Shown piece after piece: positions 31,273 to 39,934 of a stretch of 64,000 nt of DNA. Within the stretch, counting starts at the first letter, position 1. Each line of letters opens with the position of its first letter. The stretch spans positions 310,001 to 374,000 of the forward strand of contig DFNX01000006.1 of NCBI GenBank assembly GCA_002376235.1, in the 5' to 3' direction. A model generated the notes under the pieces. It was not told the origin of the DNA. It was given only the letters and a program-made list of their open reading frames with translations, and searched no databases. The DNA is from Neorhizobium sp. UBA3556. Lineage in GTDB: Bacteria > Pseudomonadota > Alphaproteobacteria > Rhizobiales > Rhizobiaceae. A program made the position numbers and the translations under genes.

Positions 31273-32562
31273 ATGTTCGACCTCATCATCAAAAACGCCA
31301 ACCTGCCGGATGGCCGCAAGGGCGTTGATATCGCCGTCTCTAGCGGCAAGATCACCGTGATCGAGGCGAATATCGCAGGCGAGGCGCGTGAAACGATCGA
31401 TGCGACGAACCGGCTGGTCAGCACATCTTTCGTCGATCCGCATTTCCACATGGACGCGACCCTGTCGCTCGGCCTGCCGCGGATGAACACGTCGGGCACG
31501 CTTCTGGAAGGCATTGCGCTCTGGGGCGAGCTTCGTCCGCTGCTGACGACGGAAGCGCTGGTCGAGCGGGCGCTTGCCTATTGCGATCTCGCTGTCTCTC
31601 AAGGCTTGCTGCATATCCGCACCCATGTCGACACCTCCGATCCCCGGCTGGTGACGGCGGAAGCCATGCTGGAAGTGAAGGAGCGCGTTGCGCCCTATAT
31701 CGACCTGCAGCTGGTGGCCTTCCCGCAGGACGGCTATTATCGCGCCGCCGATGGGGTGAAGTCCTTGGAACGGGCGCTCGACATGGGCGTCGATATCGTC
31801 GGCGGCATCCCGCATTTCGAGCGCACCATGCAGGATGGTGCAGCTTCCGTTGAAGCGCTCTGCCGCATTGCTGCCGATCGCGGCCTGCCGGTCGACATGC
31901 ATTGCGACGAGACGGATGATCCGATGTCTCGTCATATCGAGACGCTCTCGGCCCAGACCGTACGTTTCGGCCTTCAGGGCAGGGTCGCGGGCTCGCATCT
32001 GACTTCGATGCATTCGATGGACAATTATTACGTTTCGAAGCTGATCCCGCTGATGGCGGAAGCTCAGATCAACGTCATTCCCAACCCGCTGATCAATATC
32101 ATGCTGCAGGGTCGTCACGACACATATCCGAAGCGCCGCGGCATGACGCGGGTGCGCGAGCTGATGGCGGCGGGCCTCAACGTCTCCTTCGGCCATGACT
32201 GCGTGATGGACCCCTGGTACTCCATGGGCTCCGGCGACATGCTGGAAGTCGGCCATATGGCAATCCATGTGGCGCAGATGTCGGGCGTCGAAGACAAGAA
32301 GAATATTTTCGATGCGCTGACGGTCAATTCGGCAAAGACGATGGGGCTGGAAAATTACGGCCTGTCGGTCGGCTGCAATGCCGATCTCGTCATGCTGCAG
32401 GCGGAGGACGTGCTCGAAGCGCTGAGGCTGAAGCCGACACGGCTTGCCGTGATCCGTCGCGGCAAGGTGATTGCCCGCACCGAGCCGAAGATTTCGCGTC
32501 TTCAGCTCGATGGCCGGCCGGAAAAGATCGATATGGGTCGCAACCCGACCAATCGGGGCTAA
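31273..32562 (+). CDS. codA: Cytosine deaminase-like amidohydrolase
   Basis: 429 residues from ATG 31273, with AGGAG eight bases upstream; an earlier in-frame opening at 31234 lies inside the permease end and is rejected. Metal and active-site motifs of the CodA branch are present: PHFHMDATLS (His57, His59), HIRTHVDTSD, VAFPQDG, GGIPHFE, the catalytic HCDETDD, SHLTSMHS, NPLINIMLQGRHDTYPKRRG and FGHDCVMDPWYSMG. This run matches E. coli cytosine deaminase closely. CodA enzymes also accept isoguanine and related rings. It completes the BMP-importer operon, implying uptake and deamination of a pyrimidine-like base. Its last four bases overlap the convergent ocd gene. Confidence 0.85.
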   Translation: MFDLIIKNANLPDGRKGVDIAVSSGKITVIEANIAGEARETIDATNRLVSTSFVDPHFHMDATLSLGLPRMNTSGTLLEGIALWGELRPLLTTEALVERALAYCDLAVSQGLLHIRTHVDTSDPRLVTAEAMLEVKERVAPYIDLQLVAFPQDGYYRAADGVKSLERALDMGVDIVGGIPHFERTMQDGAASVEALCRIAADRGLPVDMHCDETDDPMSRHIETLSAQTVRFGLQGRVAGSHLTSMHSMDNYYVSKLIPLMAEAQINVIPNPLINIMLQGRHDTYPKRRGMTRVRELMAAGLNVSFGHDCVMDPWYSMGSGDMLEVGHMAIHVAQMSGVEDKKNIFDALTVNSAKTMGLENYGLSVGCNADLVMLQAEDVLEALRLKPTRLAVIRRGKVIARTEPKISRLQLDGRPEKIDMGRNPTNRG

Positions 32563-33638
32563 GCGGTAATCGCTTCCGGTGAATTCTGCGCTGCCGCCTG
32601 GCGGCGCAGCAGCATGCCGAAAAGGTCGCGCGGCTCGTCCGGGTCGGCGAGAAGATCCAGCTTTTCGAAACGCGTGCTGCCCTTCAGCTTGTCATAGACG
32701 TAGCGCAGCGCGGAAAAGTCCTCGGTGGCGAAGCCGACGCTGTCGAACAGGGTGATCTGCGTGTCGCTCTCGCGGCCGGTGGTTTGGCCGGTAATCACCC
32801 TCCAGAGTTCGGTGACCGGATGATCGGGGGCAAGCTGCTGGATCTCGCCTTCGATGCGGGTCTGCGGCGGGTATTCGACGAAGATCGACGAACGCAACAG
32901 AATGTCCCGGTGCAGCTCGGTCTTGCCCGGGCAGTCGCCGCCGACGGCATTGATATGCACGCCGGGGCCGATCATGTTGTCGGTGAGAATGGTCGCGTTC
33001 TGCTTGTCGGCGGTGGCTGTGGTGATGATCTGCGCACCCTCGACGGCTTCTTCCGCCGAGCGGCAGGCGGTGATGTTCAGGTCGAGATGCGACAGGTTAC
33101 GGCGGCAGCGTTCGGTAGCGGCCGGGTCGATATCGTAAAGGCGCAGGTTTTCGATGCCGAGAAGAGAGCGGAAGGCGAGCGCCTGGAATTCGCTCTGGGC
33201 GCCGTTGCCGATCAGCGCCGTGGTCTTCGCACCCTTGGGTGCTAGGTGCTTTGCGGCGACCGCAGAAGTGGCGGCGGTGCGCAGAGCGGTGAGGATCGTC
33301 ATTTCCGACAGGAGCAGCGGATAGCCGCTATCGACATCGGACAGAACGCCGAAAGCGGTCACCGTCTGGCGGCCGCTCTTGGTGTTCTTTGGGTGACCGT
33401 TGACATATTTGAACGCGTAGAGCGCGCCGTCGCTGGCCGGCATCAGTTCGATTACGCCGTCACGAGAATGCGAGGCGATGCGGGCGACTTTGTCGAACAT
33501 CTCCCAACGGGAAAAATCCTCTTCCACATAGGCCGCGAGTTCCTTCAGGAATGTCTCCGTGCCGGTGGACAGCACGAGATCCATCATGTTCTCGACGCTG
33601 ATGAAGGGGACGATGTTGAGATTCTGTTCGGCCGGCAT
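32559..33638 (-). CDS. ocd: Ornithine cyclodeaminase
   Basis: 359 residues. It converts L-ornithine to L-proline and ammonia using bound NAD. The N-terminal substrate part (FISVENMMDLVL, GVIELMPASDGALYAFKYVNGHPKN) is followed by a Rossmann segment (KTTALIGNGAQSEFQALAF) and the INAVGGDCPGKTELH motif of the OCD/mu-crystallin family. It shares one base with the arginase stop (TGATG), so the two are translated together. It converges on codA with a four-base overlap of stops, leaving no room for a terminator between the operons. Confidence 0.92.
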   Translation of the reverse strand: MPAEQNLNIVPFISVENMMDLVLSTGTETFLKELAAYVEEDFSRWEMFDKVARIASHSRDGVIELMPASDGALYAFKYVNGHPKNTKSGRQTVTAFGVLSDVDSGYPLLLSEMTILTALRTAATSAVAAKHLAPKGAKTTALIGNGAQSEFQALAFRSLLGIENLRLYDIDPAATERCRRNLSHLDLNITACRSAEEAVEGAQIITTATADKQNATILTDNMIGPGVHINAVGGDCPGKTELHRDILLRSSIFVEYPPQTRIEGEIQQLAPDHPVTELWRVITGQTTGRESDTQITLFDSVGFATEDFSALRYVYDKLKGSTRFEKLDLLADPDEPRDLFGMLLRRQAAAQNSPEAITA

Positions 33639-34558
33639 CAGTAGCTCCTTGTCGGTCGGTCGAAGACGGTGCGTCCCATCAGGCTGGCGGTGAGATCGAC
33701 GAGAAGCGTGGCGGTGCGGCCACGTTCATCGAGAAAGGGGTTGAGCTCGACCAGATCGAGACTGGTGACGAGGCCGCAGTCATGCAGCATCTCCATGACC
33801 AGATGCGCCTCGCGGAAGGTGGCACCGCCCGGAACCGTGGTGCCAACGGCCGGTGCAATCGAAGGGTCGAGGAAATCGACGTCGAGGCTGACATGCAGCA
33901 TGCCGTTGGCTGCCGCGACTTGTTCGATGAAACGGCGGATGAGCACCCCGACACCATGTTCGTCAATACTGCGCATGTCATGCACGGTCACGGAATTGCG
34001 CTTCAGCGCATCGCGCTCTGCCGGATCGACGCTGCGAATGCCGATCATGCAGAGATTGGCCGGATCGACGGCATGGGAAAGTGGCGGCAGGTAGTCTCCG
34101 AAGCCCGGCTGGCCGGTGTAGTAGGCGGCAGGAAGGCCGTGCAGGTTGCCGCTCGTGGTCGATTCCAGCGTGTGGAAATCCGTGTGCGCATCCAGCCAGA
34201 GGACGAAAAGCGGACGCCCCTCATCTGCCGCGTGACGTGCGACGCCGGCGACGGTGCCGGCGGAAAGCGCATGGTCGCCGCCCATGAAAATCGGCATGCC
34301 CAGCCCGGATTCGCGATAGGCGACTTCGGTGAGGAGCTTCGTCCAGGCGGCGATCTGCGGCAAGTTGCGGACGGCCGGATTGGGGTGGCGGATATCGGGA
34401 AGTGCATCGATGACGACATTGCCGATATCGGTGACCTCGTGGCCGAGACCTTCAAGCGCGCCTGCGAGGTCTGCGACGCGCAGCGCGCTTGGACCCATTT
34501 CGCAGCCAAGCCGGGAAGCGCCGTCCTGAAGAGGAATACCGATCAGTCTGCAATGCAT
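33638..34558 (-). CDS. rocF: Arginase
   Basis: 306 residues. It hydrolyses L-arginine to ornithine and urea. All manganese ligands of the ureohydrolase family are visible: His96 (GGDHALS), Asp123, His125 and Asp127 (DAHTDFHT), Asp226 and Asp228 (SLDVDFLDP). GNLHGLPAAYYTG is the usual arginase substrate loop. It is the first gene of a two-gene operon with ocd, giving arginine to ornithine to proline, as in the arcA-ocd pairs of Agrobacterium opine regions. The Lrp-type gene lies divergently upstream. Confidence 0.93.
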   Translation of the reverse strand: MHCRLIGIPLQDGASRLGCEMGPSALRVADLAGALEGLGHEVTDIGNVVIDALPDIRHPNPAVRNLPQIAAWTKLLTEVAYRESGLGMPIFMGGDHALSAGTVAGVARHAADEGRPLFVLWLDAHTDFHTLESTTSGNLHGLPAAYYTGQPGFGDYLPPLSHAVDPANLCMIGIRSVDPAERDALKRNSVTVHDMRSIDEHGVGVLIRRFIEQVAAANGMLHVSLDVDFLDPSIAPAVGTTVPGGATFREAHLVMEMLHDCGLVTSLDLVELNPFLDERGRTATLLVDLTASLMGRTVFDRPTRSY

Positions 34559-34611
34559 GAGTCTACTCCGTTTGTCTGAAAATGATCATGAGTTCGTGGC
34601 GGATTGAATAG

Positions 34612-34671
34612 ATCGATTTGCCAAAATTGATAAAATGGCTTTTCATTTCGGCAGCATGATCTATCAATTTG
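34612..34671. promoter_or_regulatory. Probable Lrp-type operator between arginase and the regulator
   Basis: ATCGATTT (34612-34619) and AAATTGAT (34624-34631) form a 20-bp imperfect palindrome, and a further ATCAATTTG copy lies at 34663-34671, touching the regulator start. Repeated AT-rich half-sites in a divergent promoter fit an Lrp/AsnC-type dimer or octamer site. Confidence 0.45.
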
Positions 34672-34674
34672 TTT

Positions 34675-35112
34675 ATGGATGAATTCGACCACAAGCTGGT
34701 AACGCTTTTGCGTCACGATGCCCGCCGCAGCATTTCGGATCTAGCGGCCGATCTCGGTACGTCGAGAGCGACGGTACGTGCGCGCATGGAAAAGCTGGAG
34801 CGCAACCGCGACATTCTCGGTTACACGGTGATACTCAGGGCGGATGCGGTGGAGCTGCCGGTGCGCGGTATCATGATGGTGGAGATCGAGGGGCGTGTTG
34901 CCGACCGGGTGATCCAGACACTCGGCGGGTTTCCCGAAGTTTCAGAAATTCATACGACCAACGGCAGGTGGGACCTGATCGTTGAGCTGGGGACGGCAAC
35001 GCTTGCCGATTTCGACAATGTGCTTCGCCGCATAAGGCTGGTTCAGGGCATCACCGCCAGCGAGACGAACCTGCTTCTGGCGACACCGCGCAGCACGCGG
35101 GCGCGGCTCTGA
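34675..35112 (+). CDS. Lrp/AsnC family regulator, likely of arginine catabolism
   Basis: About 145 residues from ATG 34675; a TTG at 34669 is an alternative, and neither has a clear Shine-Dalgarno sequence. The N-terminal HTH (DHKLVTLLRHDARRSISDLAADLGTSRATVRARMEKLERNRDILGYTV) and the C-terminal RAM domain (EIHTTNGRWDLIVELGTATLADFDNVLRRIRLVQGITASET) are complete. It is divergent from arginase-ocd, so arginine or ornithine is the expected effector, as in related Lrp-type activators of arcA-ocd genes. It may also influence the aminotransferase that follows. Confidence 0.9.
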   Translation: MDEFDHKLVTLLRHDARRSISDLAADLGTSRATVRARMEKLERNRDILGYTVILRADAVELPVRGIMMVEIEGRVADRVIQTLGGFPEVSEIHTTNGRWDLIVELGTATLADFDNVLRRIRLVQGITASETNLLLATPRSTRARL

Positions 35113-35216
35113 GTATTTTCGCAGGCCGCTCCTATTCTGCCCGTTGACGGCCACAATCGACGCGCTTAGTCCTTTCGCCCTGCAATTTGATTTTCTTCAA
35201 GTCGAGACGCCCTTCC

Positions 35217-36386
35217 ATGAATTTTATCAGACCGGATATCAGCGCCCGCGCCGCGGCAGCACCACGCAGCGGCATTGGCGAAATCGTCACCTATGCCAGA
35301 GGTCGCGAAAACCTCATGCCGCTCTGGATCGGTGAGGGTGATCTGCCGACGCCGGATTTCATCACGAAGACGGCGGCGGATGCGCTCATCGCCGGTGAGA
35401 CCTTCTATACCTGGACGCAGGGTATACCCGAGCTTCGTCAGGCGATCGTGCGTTATTACCAACGCCACTACGCGACCGATCTTTCGCTCGACAATATCTA
35501 TGTGACCGGGTCGGGCATGCAGTCTATCGTGCTGGCGATCCAGGCGACTGTCTCGGCCGGTGACGAGATCATCTATTTTTCGCCGTCATGGCCGAACGCC
35601 ATGCATGCTGCGCTGGTGGCCGAGGTGAAGCCGAAAGCCGTGGCGCTGGATTTCGTCGACGGGCAATGGAAGATCGATATCGATCGCCTTGCCTCTGCGA
35701 TCACGCCGAAGACCAAGGCGCTGTTCATCAACTCGCCGTCGAACCCGACCGGCTGGACCGCGACGAAGGAAGATCTGGCCGCGGTGCTCGATCTGGCGCG
35801 TAAACATGGTCTGTGGATCATCGCCGACGAGATCTATGGTCTTTATTATTTCGATGGCGCCCGTGCGCCGTCATTCATGGATGTGATGGACAAGGATGAT
35901 CGGATCATCTTTGCCCAGTCGTTTTCGAAGAACTGGTGCATGACCGGCTGGCGGGTCGGCTGGATGGTGGCGCCGGCGGAAATCGGCCAGACGCTGACCA
36001 ACCTCATCCAGTATTCCACTTCCGGCGTGGCGCAGTTCATGCAAAAGGGTGCGATTGCGGCGCTCGATCAGGGCGACGATTTCGTCCGCACCAATATCGA
36101 GCGGGCGAGGACCTCGCGCGATATCCTCTGTGATGCGCTGGTGGCGACCAACCGGGTCGAGACACGCCGCCCACCTGGCGCGCTCTACGCTTTCCTGAAA
36201 ATCGACGGCGTGACGGACGCCCGTGCGGAGGCCTTCAAGATCGTCGATGCGACGGGGGTCGGCCTGGCACCGGGTACGGCATTCGGCGTGGGTGGCGAGA
36301 CTTTTCTGCGCGCCTGTTATCTGCGGAATCCCAAACAGATCGAGGACGCGGCCGAGCGGTTGAGTGGCTATATCCGCGCATTGTAG
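35217..36386 (+). CDS. Class I PLP-dependent aminotransferase
   Basis: 389 residues from ATG 35217 (MNFIRPDIS); an earlier frame opening at 35187 has no ribosome site. The PLP Schiff-base lysine is Lys238 in SFSKNWCMTGWRVGW, the cofactor motif NSPSNPTGW and the carboxylate-binding Arg near the C-terminus (FLRACYL) are present. It resembles aspartate/aromatic aminotransferase subgroup I-gamma. It follows the Lrp gene by 104 bases and could feed from the arginine/ornithine pathway, but substrate specificity cannot be assigned. Confidence 0.88.
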   Translation: MNFIRPDISARAAAAPRSGIGEIVTYARGRENLMPLWIGEGDLPTPDFITKTAADALIAGETFYTWTQGIPELRQAIVRYYQRHYATDLSLDNIYVTGSGMQSIVLAIQATVSAGDEIIYFSPSWPNAMHAALVAEVKPKAVALDFVDGQWKIDIDRLASAITPKTKALFINSPSNPTGWTATKEDLAAVLDLARKHGLWIIADEIYGLYYFDGARAPSFMDVMDKDDRIIFAQSFSKNWCMTGWRVGWMVAPAEIGQTLTNLIQYSTSGVAQFMQKGAIAALDQGDDFVRTNIERARTSRDILCDALVATNRVETRRPPGALYAFLKIDGVTDARAEAFKIVDATGVGLAPGTAFGVGGETFLRACYLRNPKQIEDAAERLSGYIRAL

Positions 36387-36396
36387 CGCGGATAGT

Positions 36397-37230
36397 TCAT
36401 GCAGCCGAAAATTTACCTTTGCGCGGCCGGTAGATGACGACCAGCACCGTGATCCAGTAGCCGCAAAAGGCGATGAACTGCATCAGGTTCGGTCGAGCGC
36501 GATAGCCGGTCATCGAGGCGAAGAAGCCGCCGGCAGTGGTGCCGTCGGAGAGCAGGAAATTGCTGTTCCACAGCGCACGTGACAGGCGCGGCAGGATATC
36601 GAGATTGATCAGCCCGTCGACACCGGTCATCAGCAGGCCGCAGGCGAGGAATAGAAGTACGATTTCCGAAACGCGGAAGAAAAGGCTCCATGAGATGACG
36701 CGGCTGCCGGTCATCAACAGGGCATAGGTGATTGCTGCTGCCACGAGCCCGGTCAATCCGGCAAGGATACCGGCGAACAGCGAGCCCATAACGCTGGCGG
36801 ACAGAATGCCGTAGACGAAGACGACCGTCTCGCTGCCTTCGCGGGCAACGGCGATCAGCGCCAAGGCGAAAACACCCCACCATTTACCGGCGCTCACCGC
36901 CGTGCTCAGCGATCCTTCGAGTTCGCTGCGCATCGAACGGCCGTGGCTGCGCATCCAGAACACCATCTGCAGGATGAGGGCTGCGGCAAGCAGCGCGATC
37001 ACCGTCTGGTAGATCGTCTGGGTGTCATCGGAAACAGCTTCGCCAAGCCAGAGCAGGGTGATTGCCAGCACGCAGGCAACAGCGAGGCCAGCGGCGGCAC
37101 CTCCCCAGAGAAAGCTGCGGGCGCGGCGGATCTCGACGTTCTGGCTGACCAGCCACGCATCGAGAATGCCGATCACCAGCAGGGCTTCGACGCTCTCGCG
37201 CCAGACGACAAAGGCAATGGACGCAAACAT
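36397..37230 (-). CDS. ftrC: FTR1-family iron permease (FtrC-like)
   Basis: 277 residues from ATG 37230. Seven membrane segments. The two REXXE iron-transfer motifs are present: RESVE at 11-15 and REGSE at 130-134. It starts one base after the cupredoxin-like gene stop, making a tight P19-cupredoxin-permease operon. This is the order of the FtrABC ferrous iron system of Brucella and Bordetella; EfeU is the other family member, but no EfeO or EfeB is present. It converges with the aminotransferase, 10 bases between stops. Confidence 0.85.
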   Translation of the reverse strand: MFASIAFVVWRESVEALLVIGILDAWLVSQNVEIRRARSFLWGGAAAGLAVACVLAITLLWLGEAVSDDTQTIYQTVIALLAAALILQMVFWMRSHGRSMRSELEGSLSTAVSAGKWWGVFALALIAVAREGSETVVFVYGILSASVMGSLFAGILAGLTGLVAAAITYALLMTGSRVISWSLFFRVSEIVLLFLACGLLMTGVDGLINLDILPRLSRALWNSNFLLSDGTTAGGFFASMTGYRARPNLMQFIAFCGYWITVLVVIYRPRKGKFSAA

Positions 37231-37231
37231 G

Positions 37232-37627
37232 TCAGTCCTCTGAAGGAACCGCGACAAGAACCGCAGGCGGGGCATCCGGGTGGAAGTCGTCGAAGAATGA
37301 GTATTCGCCCGGATCGAGATATTTGATGACGATGAAGGTCGAGACACCCGGCCCGATCACCTTTTCCTTGCTCAGCGGAATGCTTTCGAATTCCGCCGGT
37401 GTCTGGCCGTTATTGATCAGCCGGATCTCGAAGCGGGTTTCGGCCGGCACTTCGAGACGCGATGGCGAAACCTCGCCATCGTTGAAGGTGATGGTGAAGC
37501 TCGGGTCGTCTTCGGCAATCGCTTGTCCCGGCGGGACAAGCGAAAAGGCGAGGAACAGCGCCATGGTGAGGCCAAGGTACTGACCCTTGCCAATGCCGGG
37601 GCGGGGTTGGGGATGATCAGTAGCCAC
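37232..37627 (-). CDS. ftrB: Periplasmic cupredoxin-like protein (FtrB-like)
   Basis: About 131 residues if translation starts at GTG 37627, which overlaps the P19 stop; ATG 37564 is the alternative but would leave a signal peptide with no positive charge. A hydrophobic signal (TMALFLAFSLVPPGQAIA) precedes a small beta-rich domain (SFTITFNDGEVSPSRLEVPAETRFEIRLINNGQTPAEFES ... SFFDDFHPDAPPAVLVAV). In FtrABCD this protein is proposed to oxidise Fe2+ for the permease. Classic type-1 copper ligands (His, Cys, His, Met) are not obvious; a single His lies near the C-terminus. Confidence 0.7.
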   Translation of the reverse strand: MATDHPQPRPGIGKGQYLGLTMALFLAFSLVPPGQAIAEDDPSFTITFNDGEVSPSRLEVPAETRFEIRLINNGQTPAEFESIPLSKEKVIGPGVSTFIVIKYLDPGEYSFFDDFHPDAPPAVLVAVPSED

Positions 37628-38168
37628 CCTTTTTGCCCACGCCGGTGAAAGTGAAGTCATAGCTGGTCTCGAACGGCTCGAACCACTTGGCAACGCCGGT
37701 TTCATCATCGACATGGCGGCCGAACATCATGCCGTCGGGTGCGGCGATCTTGAACACGAGGTGGTATTCGCCGGGTCCATCGAGCTTGACGTTGTCGCCG
37801 TAATGCGGGCCGTCGGAAGCGACCATCGGCATCAGTGGACCTTCCGAGACTTTTGCGCCGCCCTTGGTCAGCACATAGCTGATCGTCAGGTTCGGCACCC
37901 AGTCGCCGTTGGCAAATCCGTTCTTGTTGTCCCGCGTCGCATGGATATCGGCTTCGAGATGCACATCGGAATCTCCGGCCGCGCGCATCATATGGGCAGG
38001 TTCCATCAGGATCGGCTGCAGATAGACGGCTGCGACTTCCATCCCGCCGCCTTCCTGCGGTTCACCGATGGGGTATTCCAAGGCTGCCGCCGATCCGGCG
38101 GAAAAGATTGACGCAGCAGCGAAGGCAGCCGGCAAAAGGGCCGTCTTGAAGATGTTGTTTTCGCGCAT
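37617..38168 (-). CDS. ftrA: P19-family periplasmic iron-binding protein (FtrA-like)
   Basis: 183 residues from ATG 38168, with AAGGA seven bases upstream. A signal peptide (FKTALLPAAFAAASIFSAGSAAA) precedes the P19/Tpd domain: EYPIGEPQEGGGMEVAAVYLQP, MEPAHMMRAAGDSDVHLEADIHAT, NGFANGDWVPNLTISY, MPMVASDGPHYGDNVKL, and GRHVDDETGV with the conserved His. The His and Met residues of AHMM and HLEADIH are the expected Cu/Fe ligands. It is the first gene of the iron operon. A 230-bp divergent promoter region separates it from the FeS membrane protein gene. Confidence 0.87.
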   Translation of the reverse strand: MRENNIFKTALLPAAFAAASIFSAGSAAALEYPIGEPQEGGGMEVAAVYLQPILMEPAHMMRAAGDSDVHLEADIHATRDNKNGFANGDWVPNLTISYVLTKGGAKVSEGPLMPMVASDGPHYGDNVKLDGPGEYHLVFKIAAPDGMMFGRHVDDETGVAKWFEPFETSYDFTFTGVGKKGGY

Positions 38169-38199
38169 AACAGGTCCTTTTTCGGAGAGATATGGCGTC

Positions 38200-38230
38200 A
38201 ACATCTGACTTGATTAATGTGGAGTCAAGT
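38200..38230 (-). promoter_or_regulatory. Putative promoter and inverted repeat of the ftrABC operon
   Basis: ACTTGA (38208-38213) and TCAAGT (38225-38230) form an inverted repeat with an 11-base spacer. On the minus strand the same site gives a -35 TTGACT (38228-38223) and, 17 bases on, a weak -10 GATGTT, about 30 bases from the ftrA start. No canonical Irr or RirA box could be confirmed by eye; a regulator covering the -35 would repress. Confidence 0.35.
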
Positions 38231-38399
38231 TTGAAAGGTTTTAAATAAGACGATGAAATAAATGATAAAATTCAAATACTGCAGTCGATCTCCATGTTAA
38301 ATATGAGAGTGACTATCCTGATTTATAGACTATCTCGTACCGTTACAGATGTGCGACATATTTACGCGCATAAGTTGCCAGTATACTGAAAGAGATGAA

Positions 38400-39860
38400 A
38401 TGACAGAGATTTACCGTCATCGTGATTTCGCCTCTTCGGCATCGTTGCAGCCATCGCCGCTGCAGGCTTGTGACGAATTACCCGAACGCTCGGCCTGGCT
38501 GGTGGGGCTGGAAGCCTTCTTCGTGCGGACGCGCCCGTATTTCGGGATTATCCAGGGCGTGATGTTTCTGCTGTTCTTGGCGGTGCTTGGCCTGCCGCTT
38601 CTAATGCCCGATCCGCCGGCTGAAACAACCCCGCTATCCAACGGAACGCTGGCGCTGCAATATCTGCTCTGGGGGATCTGGTTTCCGCTGGTGTTTCTCT
38701 CCGTCATCGTTCTCGGACGGATTTGGTGTGGTCTTCTATGCCCCATGGGCGCGGCCTCAGAGTTTGCCAATCGGTATGGCCTGCAGCGCAGGATCCCGGC
38801 CTGGATCCGCTGGGAAGGAACGCCCGCGCTGAGTTTCATCGTCATGACGCTTTACGGCCAGACGATCGGTGTGCGCGATCATCCCGAAGCTGCGGCAGGG
38901 CTTTTCGGTGGCACGATGCTGCTGGCGATTGCGATCGGCGGTCTTTATGGCCGCAAGAAACGGGTCTGGTGCCGGCATCTCTGCCCGATCGGCAGGGTGC
39001 TCGGGCTTTATTCGCGCCTCGGAGCCGTACAGTTCACGCCGAAAATCCGGTTGCCCGGCGGTGACGCCTACAGCCAGAAGGGTGCGTGTCCGACGATGAT
39101 CGATCTGCCGCGCAAAAGCGAAAGCCGGCACTGCATCGAATGCTTTCGCTGCGTTCATCCCCAGGCGGCAGGCAGTATCCGGCTGGATCTCCGCCGGCCG
39201 GGCCGCGAGATCGAGGACATTCGTGATCACCGCGCCAACAAGGCGGAAGCGTGTTTCCTGTTTCTCGATACCGGCGTGGCGCTTGGTGGTTTTCTCTGGC
39301 TGGTTCTGCCGCAATACCAGCAATGGCGGCAGGCGTTCGGGGTGTTTGCAATCGAACATCACTGGAACTGGGTGACCGCCATCGGTCCCTCATGGCTGAT
39401 GAGCGTTCATCCGGCGCGCGCGGAAGTGTTCCGTTGGCTCGATTTCATCATGATCGTCTTCTTCATGCTGGCGGTCATGGCCGCCTTGACGGCTGTTCTT
39501 GCGCTGTTGACTGCGGCGAGCGCATCTTTGGCGAAGCGTGCAGGAGCGGATGGCGGTTTCGGGCAGCTATTTACCGAACTCGGTTATCAATATGCGCCGA
39601 TCGCGCTCATCAGCCTGATTATCGGGCTAGGGGCGGAATTGCTTGAGCCACTGCGCTATACGGCTTTCGGCGAAAGTGGTGCGGGGGCTATCCGCGGCGG
39701 TCTGTTCCTGACGGGGCTTTTATGGAGTATCTGGCTAGGGATAAAGATCCTCGAACGGCAGCAAGTTGCTCCGCATCGACGTTTTCTGCCGCTACTTCCG
39801 GGCATTGCCGGCAGCCTCTTCGTTGGCCTTGGCTGGTGGCCGGCGATCATCGGCCTTTAG
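38400..39860 (+). CDS. ftrD: Membrane [4Fe-4S] protein of NapH/FtrD type
   Basis: 486 residues from ATG 38400 (MTEIYRHRDFAS). An earlier opening at 38349 is not supported by a ribosome site. It has five N-terminal and several C-terminal membrane segments, with cysteine motifs between: CGLLCPMG and CRHLCPIG (CxxxCP type), ACP, and a ferredoxin-like CIECFRCVHP. The C-terminal third (LGYQYAPIALISLIIGLGAELLEPLRY) is typical of this branch. In FtrABCD it is thought to recycle electrons from iron oxidation. It is transcribed divergently from ftrABC instead of being the fourth gene of the operon. Confidence 0.78.
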   Translation: MTEIYRHRDFASSASLQPSPLQACDELPERSAWLVGLEAFFVRTRPYFGIIQGVMFLLFLAVLGLPLLMPDPPAETTPLSNGTLALQYLLWGIWFPLVFLSVIVLGRIWCGLLCPMGAASEFANRYGLQRRIPAWIRWEGTPALSFIVMTLYGQTIGVRDHPEAAAGLFGGTMLLAIAIGGLYGRKKRVWCRHLCPIGRVLGLYSRLGAVQFTPKIRLPGGDAYSQKGACPTMIDLPRKSESRHCIECFRCVHPQAAGSIRLDLRRPGREIEDIRDHRANKAEACFLFLDTGVALGGFLWLVLPQYQQWRQAFGVFAIEHHWNWVTAIGPSWLMSVHPARAEVFRWLDFIMIVFFMLAVMAALTAVLALLTAASASLAKRAGADGGFGQLFTELGYQYAPIALISLIIGLGAELLEPLRYTAFGESGAGAIRGGLFLTGLLWSIWLGIKILERQQVAPHRRFLPLLPGIAGSLFVGLGWWPAIIGL

Positions 39861-39934
39861 CCGCCGATTATCAATCATCCTGTCGGCGTAACCTTTCTTA
39901 ACGTGACGACACACTGACACGGCGGCTGATCGCT

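Noticed and set aside
38169..38399. Irr or RirA iron boxes in the ftr divergent promoter
   Set aside because: The only clear inverted repeat has an 11-base spacer (ACTTGA-N11-TCAAGT), not the spacing expected for the RirA-type TGA-N9-TCA box, and no ICE motif was seen.
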